NCBI RefSeq assembly: GCF_950295315.1
Contig: NC_080171.1
Coordinates: 110,766,378-110,830,377, forward strand
DNA length: 64,000 bases
Direction of reading: 5' to 3'
DNA from: Erinaceus europaeus
Taxonomy: Eukaryota > Chordata > Mammalia > Eulipotyphla > Erinaceidae
Below, piece by piece: positions 55,282 through 64,000 of this stretch. Below the pieces are notes generated by a model. The model did no database searches, was not told the origin of the DNA, and saw only the letters and a list, made by a program, of their open reading frames with translations. The position numbers and the translations under genes were made by a program. Numbering within the stretch: the stretch's first letter is position 1; each line of letters starts with the position of its first letter.

Positions 55282-56436
55282 TATTTATTTAAGAAAGGAT
55301 AAATTAATAAAACCATAGGGTAGGAGGGGTACAACTCCACACAATTCCCACCACCCAATCTCCATATCCCACCCCCTCTCCTGATAGCTTCCCCACTCTC
55401 TAGCCCTATGGGAGCATGGACCCAGGGTCGTTGTGGGTTGTAGAAGGTGGAAGGTCTGGCTTCTGTAATTGATTCCCCGCTAAACATGGGTGTTGACTGG
55501 TCGGTCCATACTCCCAGTCTGCCTCTCTCTTTCCCTAGTAGGGTGGGTCTCTGGGGAAGTGGAGCTCCAGGACACATTGGTGGGGTCTTCAGTCCAGGGA
55601 AGCCTGGCCGGCATCCTGATGGCATCTGGAATCTGGTGGCTGAAAAGAGAGTTAACATACAAAGCCAAACAAATTGTTGAGGAATCATGGACCCAAAGCT
55701 TGGAATAGTGGAGAGGAAGTGTTAGGGGGATACTCACTGTAAACTCTAGTGTACTTCTGCTTTCAGGTATATATTTTGCAGTAGTTTATGGATATGTTTG
55801 AACATATGCTCTCTCTCACAGAAACTGGTGTATATCTAGGTTTTGGGACTTTGTTAGAATTACAGAAGCCAGACCTTCTACCTTCTGCAACCCACAATGA
55901 CCCTGGGTCCATGCTCCCAGAGGGATAGAGAATGGGAAAACTATCAGGGGAGGGGGTGGGATATGGAGAATGGGTGGTGGGAATTGTGTGGAATTGTATC
56001 CCTCCTACCCTATGGTTTTGTTAATTAATACTTTCTTAAATTAAAAAAAAAAAGTGAACCACCTGAGATGGAATTAGAGTATACTATGAAAGGAAAGGTC
56101 TCACCCGAGTAATGAAGCTGAAGGGTTGTCATTCCACATGTGAAGTCTCTGGACACAGTCTGAAGTGAAGCATGTTGAGGTGGCAATCGTTGCGTTGATT
56201 AGGTTGTGATCAGTAGATGCAATATTATTTGATATGGATTGGGAGTGGGCCCTATCCAAGGGTTCAAGGACTGGGGGAAGTAGAGGCTCTATAGTGGAGA
56301 TGTGAGGTTCCTTCTGTCTTAGGGTTCAAAAAGACAATCGATAGTTAATGTTATCATCACATTATTTGGTAATTGGGTTAACTTTGAAAAGTCCTTTTGT
56401 TAGGGTTTGCTGTACAGTACCCATATAGCTGTGCTA
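55282..56436 (-). mobile_element. Composite E insertion with internal inversion, 16-bp TSD
   Basis: Flanked by CCAGCTGATTTCTTTT (55266-55281) and CCAGCTGAATTCTTTT (56437-56452), one mismatch, inside old L1. The left part (55282-55745) is E antisense with its tail side at the left. The middle part (about 55855-56048) is the same 3' end in sense orientation with its own A tail. The right part contains the 5' block shared with 53755-54250. Confidence 0.7.
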
Positions 56437-56611
56437 CCAGCTGAATTCTTTTGCAGTGTTGTTTTTAGCAGTAAGATTCATTATCATACTTTCTGCAATA
56501 AAGGTAGTTAGAAATTTAATCACCTAGAGCAACTTGGGAAGTACTGTCACCTATTTAGATCTGCCTTGATTTCTTTCAATTATGTTTTGTAATTTTTGTA
56601 CATTTTTTAAA

Positions 56612-56775
56612 ATTTTTAATTTTTTATAAAAGATTTTATTTATTTTTTAATGAGAAAGATAGGAGGAGAAAGAAAGAACCAGCCATCACTCTGGCACATG
56701 TGTTGCCAGGGATTGAACTCAGGATCTCACGCTTAAGAGTCCAATGCTTTATCCACTGCGCCACCTCCCAGACCA
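56612..56775 (-). mobile_element. SINE-D copy
   Basis: Antisense: AGATTTTATTTATTTTTTAATGAG-type tail, CAGCCATCACTCTGGCACAT, head ACTGCGCCACCTCCCAGACC. Confidence 0.8.
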
Positions 56776-56993
56776 CCAATTTTTTAATTTTTTAAATTTT
56801 TATTTATTGGATCAGGACAATCAGAAATCAAGAGGGAAAGGGATGATAGAAAGGGAGAGAAAAAGAGAGACACCTGCAGTACTTCTTCACCATTCACAAA
56901 GCTTTCCCCCTGCAGATGGGGACCGGGGGCTCGAACCCACGTCCTTGTGCATTGTAATACGTGCGCACAACCAGTTGCGCCACTACCCGGCCC
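56776..56993 (-). mobile_element. SINE-B copy
   Basis: Antisense complete family B directly adjoining the SINE-D. Head ends GCGCCACTACCCGGCCCC. Confidence 0.85.
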
Positions 56994-57124
56994 CTTGTGC
57001 ATTGTTTTTTGAACTTTCTTGATTAAATTCAATCCCAAATATTCTACTCTTTGATATTGCCAACTGAACTATTTTCATAATTTCATTTTGGACTTCCATT
57101 GATAATGTATAGAAATAACTGACT

Positions 57125-57215
57125 TTTTTGCATAATAAAGCAGTATTGGGATCATACCCACGACTTCATATGTGCTCTGCTGCTGAATCACCTCCCTGGT
57201 GAGAACTCTCTCTCT
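57125..57215 (-). mobile_element. SINE-C fragment
   Basis: TTGGGATCATACCCACGACT and TGCTCTGCTGCTGAATCACC read as a reversed tRNA-like head. Confidence 0.45.
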
Positions 57216-57242
57216 ATATCTAGAATTTATCTCTCTCTCATA

Positions 57243-57285
57243 TGTGTGTGTGTGTGTGTGTGTGTATGTGTGTGTGTGTGTGTAG
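57243..57285. repeat. (TG)n microsatellite
   Basis: About 20 TG units with one TA interruption. Confidence 0.9.
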
Positions 57286-57359
57286 GCATGTATAGAAGAA
57301 ACCACAACACTGAAGATTCAGTTTATCCCGAGTTGTTCACTTGATCCTGGGTTGTGCAC

Positions 57360-57539
57360 ATGCCAACCTGGCCCAAAGAAGAAACACCAAAAGCACTGCT
57401 GTACCACCCATGAAATTCAATTTGTCCTTGTCTTTGCTGCTCTTATATGGTGTCAGGGACTGGACAGAGGACTTCATGCTTGGAAGGCATTTGCTCTGCC
57501 TACTGAGCCACCTTCCCCTCCTACATTTTTTTTTTTTTA
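57360..57539 (-). mobile_element. SINE-C fragment with T run
   Basis: TGTCAGGGACTGGACAGAGG and TTTGCTCTGCCTACTGAGCC read as a reversed tRNA-like head. Confidence 0.5.
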
Positions 57540-58624
57540 TTGCTTATTTGGTGCTGTATTTCTGAATTCGTTTATTAACTCTTGATGATGATGACTAGGA
57601 TTTTCCTTATATAGAATCTAGTTTTACTCCTCCTCCCATCTCTATGCCTTTATTTCTTTTTCTTGCCTAATCCTCTAAACTAGAATTTCTAATACATTGG
57701 TGAAAGTACATATCTTATCTTATTTCCTATTTTAGGGGGATATTTTCAGTGTTTCACCACTGTGTATGTGATTAGTTTTGGGCTTTTTCTAAATGCCCAT
57801 TACCAGATTGAGGAAGTTCCCTTCCATTATTAGTTTTGTTGAGGTTTTTTTTTTTTTTTTTTTCAATTCAGTTGTGTTGGATTTTTTCCCTTTTCTTTTG
57901 TAGATTTAGGATATTACTATGATTGATTTTTTATATGTTGGACAATTCCTTTCATTTCTGGGATAAATCCCTTTGATTATGATATACAATCCTGTTACTA
58001 TGTTGCTAGGTTTGATTTGCTAGTATTTTGTTGAGGATTTTTGCAGCTGTCGTCTGTAAGGGATATTGGTCTGTAGTTTCTTAGTGTAATCTTGTTTATT
58101 CTAATGTAGTTTCTACATTGTGGCCTGAATAATGTTAAAATGAACGTTTGAATATAGAAATAAATTTTCACAGCTATTTCTTCTCATAAAAACCTATAAC
58201 ATTGCACTAGATGGTAAAATGTTAAAGTAATTTTTATTGAAGGCAGTGAGTTACTAGGAAACTTGTGAGCCTTGTTGATAGTCTGTCTTAGACTTGAAGT
58301 CCTAATCAAGTAAAACGGCAAGAGAAAGAAATGTAACATTTAACACTAGAGCAGACAAATGCAGCTGTCAATATTTCTGCTTAACAACTCATCATCTTAA
58401 AATGTTGGTGATAACCACTTACCACATGTTATTAACATTTTAGAAATTTGTCAAGAAAAGATTATATAAACTATCACCAAACTCTCCACATGCTCTGAAA
58501 TGTGATTAGAAAATATAGTTGATGCAGAGATAAAAGAGTGCAAAGAGTAATATATGGTATTCTAAGACATGTGTAAGAAAACCCATGTGGAATATTGTGC
58601 TGTTTTCTAGAGAGGTAAAACTTA

Positions 58625-58790
58625 ATCTTAAAAACAAAAACAAAACCAAAAACATTTATTGGTTTATTTTATGAGAGACACAGAAAAAGTGAAGGAGAGA
58701 CTTTATCTCTGTCTTATGGTGTTGCCAAGGATTGAATCTGGGACCTTAGGAGCCTCAGGCAGGAATGTCTTTTACATAATCACTATGTTG
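58625..58790 (-). mobile_element. SINE-F/C copy
   Basis: Antisense: TTGGTTTATTTTATGAGAGA, AGGATTGAATCTGGGACCTT, CATAATCACTATGTTGTC. Confidence 0.5.
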
Positions 58791-59249
58791 TCAAATTAGT
58801 GTAGCGCCGTTAATATCATGTGAGACATTTTTGACTTGTCCATTTCTGTGCTTATTTTATTTACTTTTCTGTGACTCTAGCTCTTCTGTACTTGAGTACC
58901 CTCATGTGTTTTCAGTACATTTGAATGACTGAACACCTCTACTCTTAGCCACTTGATTTGTTTTCATGAGGAAACAAGCTTGAGCAATTTAGTATAGATC
59001 TTCCCTGTTTCAAGTTCATGTCATTATTTGATAAGTATAATGATATTACCAATGCTTTGGGTATCTGTGGGGCTTCTGTGAGTTAATAAAGTGCTAGGGA
59101 GTTTCTGGGAGTTAAGTGTGTTACCATTAATATTGGAAACCACAAAAAGTCCTTCAGCTCTTTAATGTAGAATCTGTTTTAGATACCAGAGCTCTTTACA
59201 ATTTTCTACATAGTGAAATCACTTAGAATTGTGGTAAACTTACTCTACT

Positions 59250-59497
59250 TTTTTTTTTTTTTTCTTTTTAATTACCATCAGGGTTATTGCAGGGGCTTGG
59301 TGCCTACATTATGAATCGATTACTCCTCGTAGATTCGTATTATTTTTACTGTTATTATTATTATTTGGTTAGAGACATAAATTGAAAAGGAAGGGGGAGC
59401 TAGAGAGGGAGAGAGAAAGAGAGACATGGCTTCACTGCTTGTGAAACATTTGGAACCAGGCCCTTGAACTCTATTGGGTGTGCCACTGCCCTGTCCC
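59250..59497 (-). mobile_element. SINE with long 3' module, diverged
   Basis: T run, ATCAGGGTTATTGCAGGGGC module, GGTTAGAGACATAAATTGAA body, head GGGTGTGCCACTGCCCTGTCCC in part. Confidence 0.65.
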
Positions 59498-59822
59498 AGT
59501 TTATTCTGTTTTAAACTGAAGTCTATCTTTGAAAAATGGGTTTGCACATGTTTTTTTTCACCTAGGAAGGCACGTATACATCTCACCTTCGTTTTAATCT
59601 AATAATGTTAATAGATTCAGACCCACCAGCCCCAACTCCAGCCGGGTGGAAGGTATTTCTGGTATGTGCCTACTTGGGAGATCTATTGTCCTCAAATCTA
59701 TGGCAGGTTGAATAGCACTTTCATATTAAGTTAACATCTTTAAAATGAGATATTTTAGAGATCAATAATTTAAGGATTTTTTTTTTAGGAGGGGTAGAAT
59801 TTTATGCATGGGGTTGCTTTTA

Positions 59823-60090
59823 AAAATATTTATTTATTTTCCTTTCTTGTTGCCCTTGTTGTTTTTATCATTGTTGTGATTATTATTATTGTTGCTGGAC
59901 AGAACAGAGAGAAATGGAGAGAGGAGGGGAAGACAGAGAGGGGGAGAGAAGATAGACACCTGCAGACCTGCTTCACTGCTTGTGAAGCAACCACCCTGCA
60001 AGTGGGGTGGGGGGCCGGGGCTAGAACTTAAGCCTGTCCTCGAGTTTCGTGCCATGTGCGCTTAACCTGTTGTGCTACAGCCCGACCCCC
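59823..60090 (-). mobile_element. SINE-A copy
   Basis: Antisense nearly full-length. GTTGCTTTTAAAA and GTTGCTTTTTAAAA flanks are a probable target duplication. Confidence 0.88.
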
Positions 60091-60319
60091 AGAGTTGCTT
60101 TTTAAAAATTGAACTTTTGCAGCAGTTGTGTTAGGGAACTTTGTGTGACTGTTTATTATAACATTAGAAATGGTAGGATTGGCTTATGGACTTTGTGGGA
60201 GAGAGAACTAACTTGATTTCTGTAGACTGAGTTTGAATTCTTGTTAACTGAAGAAGAGGTTCTCTAGGTGAAATGTGTGGACAGAACTCAGGAGAGAAAT
60301 TTGGGATGCTAATATTAAA

Positions 60320-60408
60320 AAGTGTGTGCGTGTGCGTGTGCGAGAGAGAGTTTTAACACCAGGTGAGAGAGAGAGAGAGAGGGAAAGAATGTGAGCTTTA
60401 ACACCAGG

Positions 60409-60446
<38 letters not shown>

Positions 60447-60465
60447 TGACTTTTAACACCAGGTA
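60320..60465 (+). repeat. Compound minisatellite with GT and GA microsatellites
   Basis: The motif TTTAACACCAGGT occurs three times (60352, 60397, 60452), each pair separated by a GA run. A GTGTGC run precedes. Each unit carries a splice-donor-like CAGGTGAGA or CAGGTATG. Confidence 0.85.
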
Positions 60466-61179
60466 TGCTAGAGAAATAACTGATAGGAGCCTACAGAAAA
60501 GCCTTGCTAGTTATCCTGTATGTACTTGAAGGTGATAAAACCACATTTTAAGTAATATTCTAAAACTGACTTTTTTCCCCACCCCACAAATAAGGGTGGC
60601 CTTTCCACTCGTATTGCTTGGTGATATAAAATTTAGTGTGACAGATTACCTTGGTGCTTCAGAAGAGATCAATTGAGAGTGACACTATGCCATCAAATTC
60701 TTCTCTAAAAGGCAAAATAGTGAATATAAAATACCAGGTGGAAGAGGGAAGGGGGTGGAGAGGGAGGGACAGGTGGGAAGTTCCACTTCCAGTTGGTATG
60801 ATGGTACAGGAACTTAGCTGGTGCGTACAGTGAGTTGTATACACAGTTGTACTTATTGGTGTGAGAGTATAGACTTAAAATTTTGTATGTGTAAACTAAT
60901 GTTTAATCGATAAAAATGTTTTTAAAGTTAAAAGATACTGGATGGATTGAACAAATATGTTACAAACACCATCGCTTTTTTAAAAAGCTCATCGTGAAAA
61001 TGATAATAAACACACAAATAAGGATAAGAGGTGTTTTTGTGACTGTCAAAGATGCTTAGATATTGCCTCCCCCCAGTTAATCAGCTGTGATTGTGAGGGC
61101 TTATGGCCTGATAAACTCAACTAATGCAAGTGCTTTCTTTTCTCTCTCTCTTTCTCTTTCTTTCTTCTTTTTAATCTAG

Positions 61180-61247
61180 GTATTGTGGTGCTTGGAATAA
61201 ACAGAGCTCATGCAAAAAATTCTATCAGTAAAAATCTTATAAAAATG
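61180..61247 (+). CDS. AUH: AUH exon 2
   Basis: 68 bp, acceptor TTAATCTAG|GTATTG preceded by a long CT tract (61129-61170), donor AAAATG|GTGAGT. With the last base of exon 1 it encodes 23 residues, [23 protein letters not shown], numbered 85-107 from the exon-1 start. This is the first beta strand of the crotonase fold and the start of the lysine-rich helix. K102 and K106 correspond to human K105 and K109, and K110 in exon 3 to human K113. Those lysines are implicated in AUH RNA binding. Compared with human, YG is replaced by HA in INRAHAKN. It ends in phase 0. Confidence 0.96.
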
Positions 61248-61359
61248 GTGAGTGTAAAGACTGAACTGTTTGCTTCTAACATTAAGATACAATATTGACA
61301 TCAACTTGAAACTGATTTCTTTTCTCTTTTTCCATTTTACCCTTCTATTTTCTGTTTAG

Positions 61360-61452
<93 letters not shown>

Positions 61453-61569
61453 TAAATTCATTTTATTATGAAAGAAAACTGGAGTCTAATTTTTTTTCTC
61501 AGTACCAATTAATTCATTTTTCATTTAAATGTCTTTGTGGTTTTGAATTCATCACCAACAATTTTTGTT

Positions 61570-61703
61570 TTCCCTCCCTTCTTCCTTCCTTCCTTTCTCT
61601 CTCTCTCTCTTTTTCTGTCTTTCTATTTTTCTTTTTTCTCTCTTCCATTCCTTCCTCCCTTCCTTCCTTCCTTCCTCCCTCCCTCCCTCCCTCCCTCCCT
61701 CCC

Positions 61704-61759
<56 letters not shown>

Positions 61760-61760
61760 T
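61570..61760. repeat. Pyrimidine microsatellite block TTCC/CCCT/TTTC
   Basis: Successive (TTCC)n, (CT)n, (CCCT)n at about 61675-61703 and (TTTC)n at about 61704-61760. Nearly pure pyrimidine on +, starting about 120 bp after exon 3. Confidence 0.93.
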
Positions 61761-62053
61761 TTGTTTTCCAACCTTGTCAGTGTTATTTGTAAAAAACTTG
61801 CACAACATGTAGATTGTTTTGGACATTGAAAAAACAATTTGGGACATTAAAATGTTTGTCTAATGTGAATAGTATTTATGAAAGGTAGCATTAAGGATTG
61901 GTATTTAATATAGGATCCAGTTCCATATATGTACACTGATTCCATTTTTAAGTTGATATTGACATCAAAAAAACAAGACATGTCTTTTTCCCCCTTGTTT
62001 TTACTGTATTATTAGAAGCTAGATTATTTTGTGTTTCCCACATTTGTATTTCT

Positions 62054-62344
62054 TTTTTTTAAAAGACATTATTTATTTATTTATTCCCTTTTGTTTCCCT
62101 TGTTGTTTTATTGTTGTAGTTATTATTATTGTTGTCGTTGTTGGATAGAACAGAGAGAAATGGAGAGAGGAGGGGAAGACAGAGAGGGGGAGAGAAAGAT
62201 AGACAGACACCTGCAGACCTGCTTCACTGCCTGTGAAACGACTCCCCTGCAGGTGGGGAGCCGGGGACTCGAACCAGGACCCTTATTCCAGTCCCTGGGC
62301 TTGGCGCCACATGTGCTTAACCTGCTGTGCTACTGCCCGACTCC
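62054..62344 (-). mobile_element. SINE-A insertion with 13-bp TSD
   Basis: Antisense full-length family A. CATTTGTATTTCT (62041-62053) and CATCTGTATTTCT (62345-62357) flank it with one mismatch. Confidence 0.92.
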
Positions 62345-63504
62345 CATCTGTATTTCTAAACCATGAAATTGAATTCTTCATCTTGTATAGACAATGCTAA
62401 TACCATGCAGTATCATTAGTAATTTTCTGTTATGCAAATGAAGGTAGGAATTGAAAGAAGTGTAAATTACTTTTTTTTTCCGCAGCAAAAGTATAAATAA
62501 GTTTATCCTTTTGAATTTTGCAAACATTTGAGGCATCTGCCTCCCATATTTTAGTTGCTAAACTTAGTGACTGAGCACTACAATTATAGCCAGAATGATG
62601 CTGTGAACTTATCTGGAGAGTTATGTCTAAGCAGACTGATTTTTGAGATGTCTTAATTGTGGTTATTTCTTCAGTTTCACTCTTAAAGACCTTCAGTTTT
62701 CTAGCTTCTGATTACTGTGTCTTTCACTGTAAACATTATAGAATTTTATGGTATTTAGGAACATTTAGTGTGCATCCTTTGTGTGTTGGCATTTGGCATA
62801 GTAGTGAGTAACTGTGGAGATTAGTTTTAATTCCAATTTGGTATTCAGTATATAGGATTATTATCCTCAGCTGTTTGGGTCATGATGTTATGGTGTATAG
62901 GCTTCTGTCAAACTTGAGTAACAGTATCTGCTAGGGTCAGGTCGTCTGACTTTGGAGTAATGCACAGTGCAATAGACAATCAATGTTATCTCCCATTTGT
63001 TTTTATAAGTGTTTTATATGTTAATTGAAAAATCATGAGAAGCATACAGTAAGAGAATTAGAATCCTTCCAGCTGTGATTTTAGGACTAGGTAAACGTGA
63101 CTAATGTAATGTCCTTACTGATGACTATAAGGTCACTGTGTTAATATCATCTAAGTACCACTTGGTATGTGTTTGGGGGGGGCGCTTGCTGGGGAGTTGC
63201 AGAGCAGCTTGGGGAGCTTTAGGGTCTCCAATTATTTGAATCTTTGAGGCATGACTATGATACTGTGAGAGCAGAATACGATTTTAAGTGTCAGTGATCA
63301 TCAGCTTGGCTTTCTGTTAGTAATTACTGGCAGAATTCGTTTTGTCAACTCTTGCAGCCCATTTATTTTGCTTCTCAGCAGTGCTAATTTTCCTTTCTAA
63401 AAGCTTTTATTGATCTATTTACTTACTCATTCATTTTAGGAGCATATTCTTACATCTGCAAATATTTGTATACAAACTAGAACAATTATATTCCTTTTTC
63501 TTCT

Positions 63505-63665
63505 TTTGAACATCTTACTGGGGGAAGTAATGGTTTACAGATAGATGTTGACCCCTGGTAACAAGCTCTCACCTCCCTGTTGGAACTCATTCCTTCATTC
63601 CTCTTTTTAATCCCTTTCCTCACCACCCACTCCCATCCACCCCCGTTCCCCCCCCCCCCCTTTCC
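63505..63665 (-). mobile_element. L1 3' UTR fragment with C14 run
   Basis: ACTGGGGGAAGTAATGGTTTACAG-type 3' end in reverse, followed by a C-rich run at about 63648-63661. A tRNA-like antisense SINE-C fragment may follow at about 63780-63880. Confidence 0.5.
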
Positions 63666-64000
63666 TTTCTGTTCCTACAAAGGTTTCTCTCATATCTGTA
63701 ATCCAGTAGTGTTTTGTTTGGTTCTAAAAGTTGAAAACTTAGAAAATGGTCTTCTTGGGCTTTGTTTGTATGTTTGTTTTGTCATTGTTAGGGCTTTACC
63801 CCCTCGAGGCTGACTTTTTCTGATAGAGACAGAAAGAACATGGGAAAGACACTACAGCACTGAAACTTCTTCCAGTTTTTTTGAGGATGGCTTCTTCTCA
63901 TTATTTTTTGAGTATCATTTTTATATTAATAAAGCAGCACATAATTTCATAACATATTTGTTAAAATTAATCAGGCTTTAAAATATGCTGTGATTAGCTG

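Larger units (their letters stand above)
54250..58130 (-). mobile_element. Second old L1 copy, antisense, nested with younger elements
   Basis: Reversed L1 segments in correct order at about 54270-54600, 55115-55265, 56453-56600, 56995-57120 and 57540-58130. Landmarks are AGTTTTAGGTTTAACCATTT, CCAGTACCACACAGTTTGGT, TTGCTAGTATTTTGTTGAGG and AAGGGATATTGGTCTGTAGT. Non-coding now. Confidence 0.75.
45794..61179 (+). other. AUH: AUH intron 1
   Basis: GTGAGG donor to TTAATCTAG acceptor, 15.4 kb. Unique-looking stretches without genes are 45840-46520, 46660-48180, 50345-50695, 51000-51310, 58150-58620, 58800-59240, 59500-59810 and 60480-61179. The rest is retroelements, microsatellites and one assembly gap, listed separately. 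Confidence 0.9.

Overview
This is a window of mammalian nuclear DNA, most likely from a hedgehog (Erinaceidae). The species call rests on dense copies of two tRNA-derived SINE families whose sequences I recognise as erinaceid type, plus L1 debris. I could not run a repeat search to confirm it. There is one 200-base run of N (49306-49505), an assembly gap. Family letters A-F below are my own labels. 'Sense' always means the strand carrying the A-rich tail.

Two orthologous genes are recognisable, both on the + strand, in the NFIL3 -> AUH order and orientation expected for human 9q22. NFIL3 (E4BP4) lies at the left: a CpG-island promoter and noncoding exon 1 (donor at 1744/1745), an 11.7 kb intron, then a single coding exon with an intact 462-residue bZIP repressor (13638-15026) and a polyadenylation signal at 15300. 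AUH (mitochondrial 3-methylglutaconyl-CoA hydratase, also an AU-rich RNA binder) starts from a second CpG island at about 45.4 kb. Exons 1-3 are present (45541-45793, 61180-61247, 61360-61447) and join in frame; the remaining exons lie beyond the window.

The layout is as follows. 0.3-1.9 kb is the NFIL3 promoter and CpG island. 1.9-13.5 kb is NFIL3 intron 1, with few repeats in its first 5 kb and candidate circadian, bZIP and CRE sites. 13.5-15.3 kb is the NFIL3 terminal exon. 15.3-45.3 kb is intergenic and repeat-rich, with no gene I can support. 45.3-45.8 kb is the AUH promoter and exon 1. 45.8-61.2 kb is AUH intron 1, packed with two old antisense L1 copies split by younger SINEs and other retroelements, and with the assembly gap. 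61.2-64 kb holds AUH exons 2-3 and the start of intron 3.

I see no undescribed protein-coding system. The points most worth a second look are: a RORE-like site at the NFIL3 exon-1 start together with a cluster of NFIL3/PAR-bZIP/C-EBP-type sites in the next 1.2 kb (a possible autoregulatory clock module); a short NFIL3 upstream ORF; a tail-less SINE head flanked by a 15-bp target duplication; a chimeric SINE; two SINEs inserted at one target; and an AT-rich palindrome cluster and an inverted retroelement pair on either side of the assembly gap.
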